From contig NZ_JADDXU010000005.1 in assembly GCF_015163075.1 (NCBI RefSeq), forward strand, positions 62,001-126,000: a DNA stretch of 64,000 bases. Direction: 5' to 3'. Origin of the DNA: Streptomyces justiciae. Lineage in GTDB: Bacteria > Actinomycetota > Actinomycetes > Streptomycetales > Streptomycetaceae. Shown piece by piece: positions 62,848 to 64,000 of the stretch. Below the pieces are notes generated by a model. That model was not told the DNA's origin and ran no database searches. It was given only the letters and a program-made list of their open reading frames with translations. A program made the translations under genes and the position numbers. Position 1 is the stretch's first letter. Every line of letters begins with the position of its first letter.

Positions 62848-64000
62848 TCAGTTGACGAAGACGGCCACACCGTCCTCGGCGGCGTGCTTCGCCTCCAGCT
62901 CCTCCGCCTCACGAGTTAGCGCGGTGCGTCGTACGACGACCACGGCGGCGCCCGCGAGCGCGGTGACCGCCGCCACCACGAACGGGACGTGGATGTCGGT
63001 CCACTCCTCGATCTTCGGCGCGAAGTAGGGCGCCGCGGCGGCCGCGAACCACCGCACGAAGTTGTAGCCCGCGCTGGCGACCGGACGCGGGGCGTCCGAC
63101 ACGCCGAGGGCCAACTCGGTGTAGACGGTGTTGTTCACGCCGATGAACGCGCCGGACAGGATCGTGCAGACGATCGCGGTGGTGTGACTGCCGTAACCGA
63201 GGACGAGCACGTCGACGGCGAGCAGGACGAGCGAGCCGCCGAGCACCTTCAGCGAACCGAACCGCGCCTGGAGCCGCGGCGCCACGATCACCGAGAAGAC
63301 GGCGAGCAGCACGCCCCAGGCGAAGAACACGGCACCCGACTTGTACGGCGTCATGTTCAGCACGAACGGGGTGAAGGCCAGCACCGTGAAGAACGTGTAG
63401 TTGTAGAAGAACGCCGAGGCGGCGGCGGAGGCCAGGCCGCCGTGGCCGAGCGCCTTCACGGGGTCGAGCAGCGAGGTCTTCCGGGCCGGCCTCGGCTGCT
63501 CCTTCAGGAACACCGTGATGCACAGGAAGCCGACCGCCATCAGGAAGGCCGTGCCGAAGAACGGGTAGCGCCAGCTGGCGTCGCCGAGCAGCGCGCCCAG
63601 TAGCGGGCCGCACGCCATGCCGAGGCCGAGCGCGGACTCGTACAGCAGGATCGCGGCGGCGCTCCCGCCCGCCGCCGCGCCGACGATGACCGCGAGCGCC
63701 GTCGAGACGAACAGGGCGTTGCCGAGCCCCCAGCCCGCCCGGAACCCGACGAGTTCGGCGACCGAGCCCGACGTACCGGCGAGACCCGCGAAGACGACCA
63801 CGAACGCGAGGCCGAGCAGCAGGGTCTTGCGGCCGCCGATGCGGCTGGAGACCCAGCCGGTGACCAGCATCGCGAACGCGGTGATCAGGAAGTACGACGT
63901 GAAGAGCAGCGAGACCTGGCTGGCCGTGGCGTCGAGGCCCTGGGCGATGGACGGCAGGATCGGGTCGACGAGTCCGATGCCCATGAAGGCGACGACGGAG
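62848..64000 (-). CDS. MFS drug/proton antiporter (N-terminus beyond the window)
   Basis: The visible 384 residues contain at least eleven membrane segments. The MFS loop 2-3 motif appears as GWVSSRIGGRKTLLLG, and GLGNALFVSTAL and SALGLGMACGPLLGALLG fit the antiporter motif C of the 12-TMS drug family. The open frame runs past 64000, so the true start lies outside; MGIGL at 63984 is probably internal. Substrate unknown. Confidence 0.85.
   Translation of the reverse strand, partial: SVVAFMGIGLVDPILPSIAQGLDATASQVSLLFTSYFLITAFAMLVTGWVSSRIGGRKTLLLGLAFVVVFAGLAGTSGSVAELVGFRAGWGLGNALFVSTALAVIVGAAAGGSAAAILLYESALGLGMACGPLLGALLGDASWRYPFFGTAFLMAVGFLCITVFLKEQPRPARKTSLLDPVKALGHGGLASAAASAFFYNYTFFTVLAFTPFVLNMTPYKSGAVFFAWGVLLAVFSVIVAPRLQARFGSLKVLGGSLVLLAVDVLVLGYGSHTTAIVCTILSGAFIGVNNTVYTELALGVSDAPRPVASAGYNFVRWFAAAAAPYFAPKIEEWTDIHVPFVVAAVTALAGAAVVVVRRTALTREAEELEAKHAAEDGVAVFVN

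Overview
The window comes from a high-GC actinomycete, almost certainly a Streptomyces. The signs are strong third-position GC, GTG/TTG starts, ATGA/GTGA stop-start overlaps, the sporulation-associated bldK oligopeptide operon, mycothiol synthesis (mshB) and a Streptomyces-type intergenic repeat. Gene names rest on protein motifs and on gene order recalled from S. coelicolor and M. tuberculosis; no database was searched.

Left part, 1-30.5 kb: a peptide-uptake island. An orphan, probably LpqW-type solute-binding lipoprotein and a second lipoprotein precede typA. Then come three complete five-gene oligopeptide ABC operons: bldKABCDE (+, 5107-11356), a paralogous operon with the same gene order in inverted orientation (-, 15410-21522), and a third, divergent operon (+, 21999-28242). 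Operons 1 and 2 lie tail to tail around a 4-kb spacer. That spacer holds a methyltransferase, two glyoxalase/VOC-fold genes, a DinB-type gene and a solo TnpB-like RuvC protein without a zinc ribbon. The TnpB-like gene has a strongly foldable RNA at its 3' end. Operon 3 is split by a 680-bp insert made of an 11-unit 18-bp tandem array and extra copies of the upstream permease gene's 3' end. An S9 peptidase closes the island, so peptides could be imported and then trimmed.

Middle part, 30.5-49.8 kb: conserved actinobacterial housekeeping. It holds a small membrane protein, mshB, a collagen-like/peptidoglycan-binding membrane protein, an ABC exporter fused operonically to a DesK/DesR-type two-component system, a 7Fe ferredoxin, dapC and dapE (lysine/DAP pathway), a LOG phosphoribohydrolase, a folP2-type DHPS paralogue, a DivIVA-like protein, tag, an enoyl-CoA hydratase and a DUF3117 protein.

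Right part, 49.8-64 kb: an envelope-stress and export locus. An O-methyltransferase diverges from an ECF sigma factor (SigE type), followed by its zinc anti-sigma factor, an HtrA-like protease and TatB. Mrp, DUF1003, a CBS/MgtE-N protein, a lipoprotein and CorA follow. This order parallels M. tuberculosis Rv1220c-Rv1239c, and the preceding genes parallel Rv1165-Rv1211. Thus most of the window outside the peptide island is an ancient syntenic block into which the peptide-transport operons were inserted or expanded.

The points most worth following are: (i) the inverted bldK-like duplication around the TnpB-like gene with its omega-RNA-like 3' structure and an 11-nt match to the neighbouring ATPase gene; (ii) the repeat-rich insert that duplicated a permease 3' end; (iii) hairpins placed after the binding-protein gene in operons 1 and 2; (iv) a probable ATT start codon in the O-methyltransferase; and (v) a candidate autoregulatory ECF promoter.
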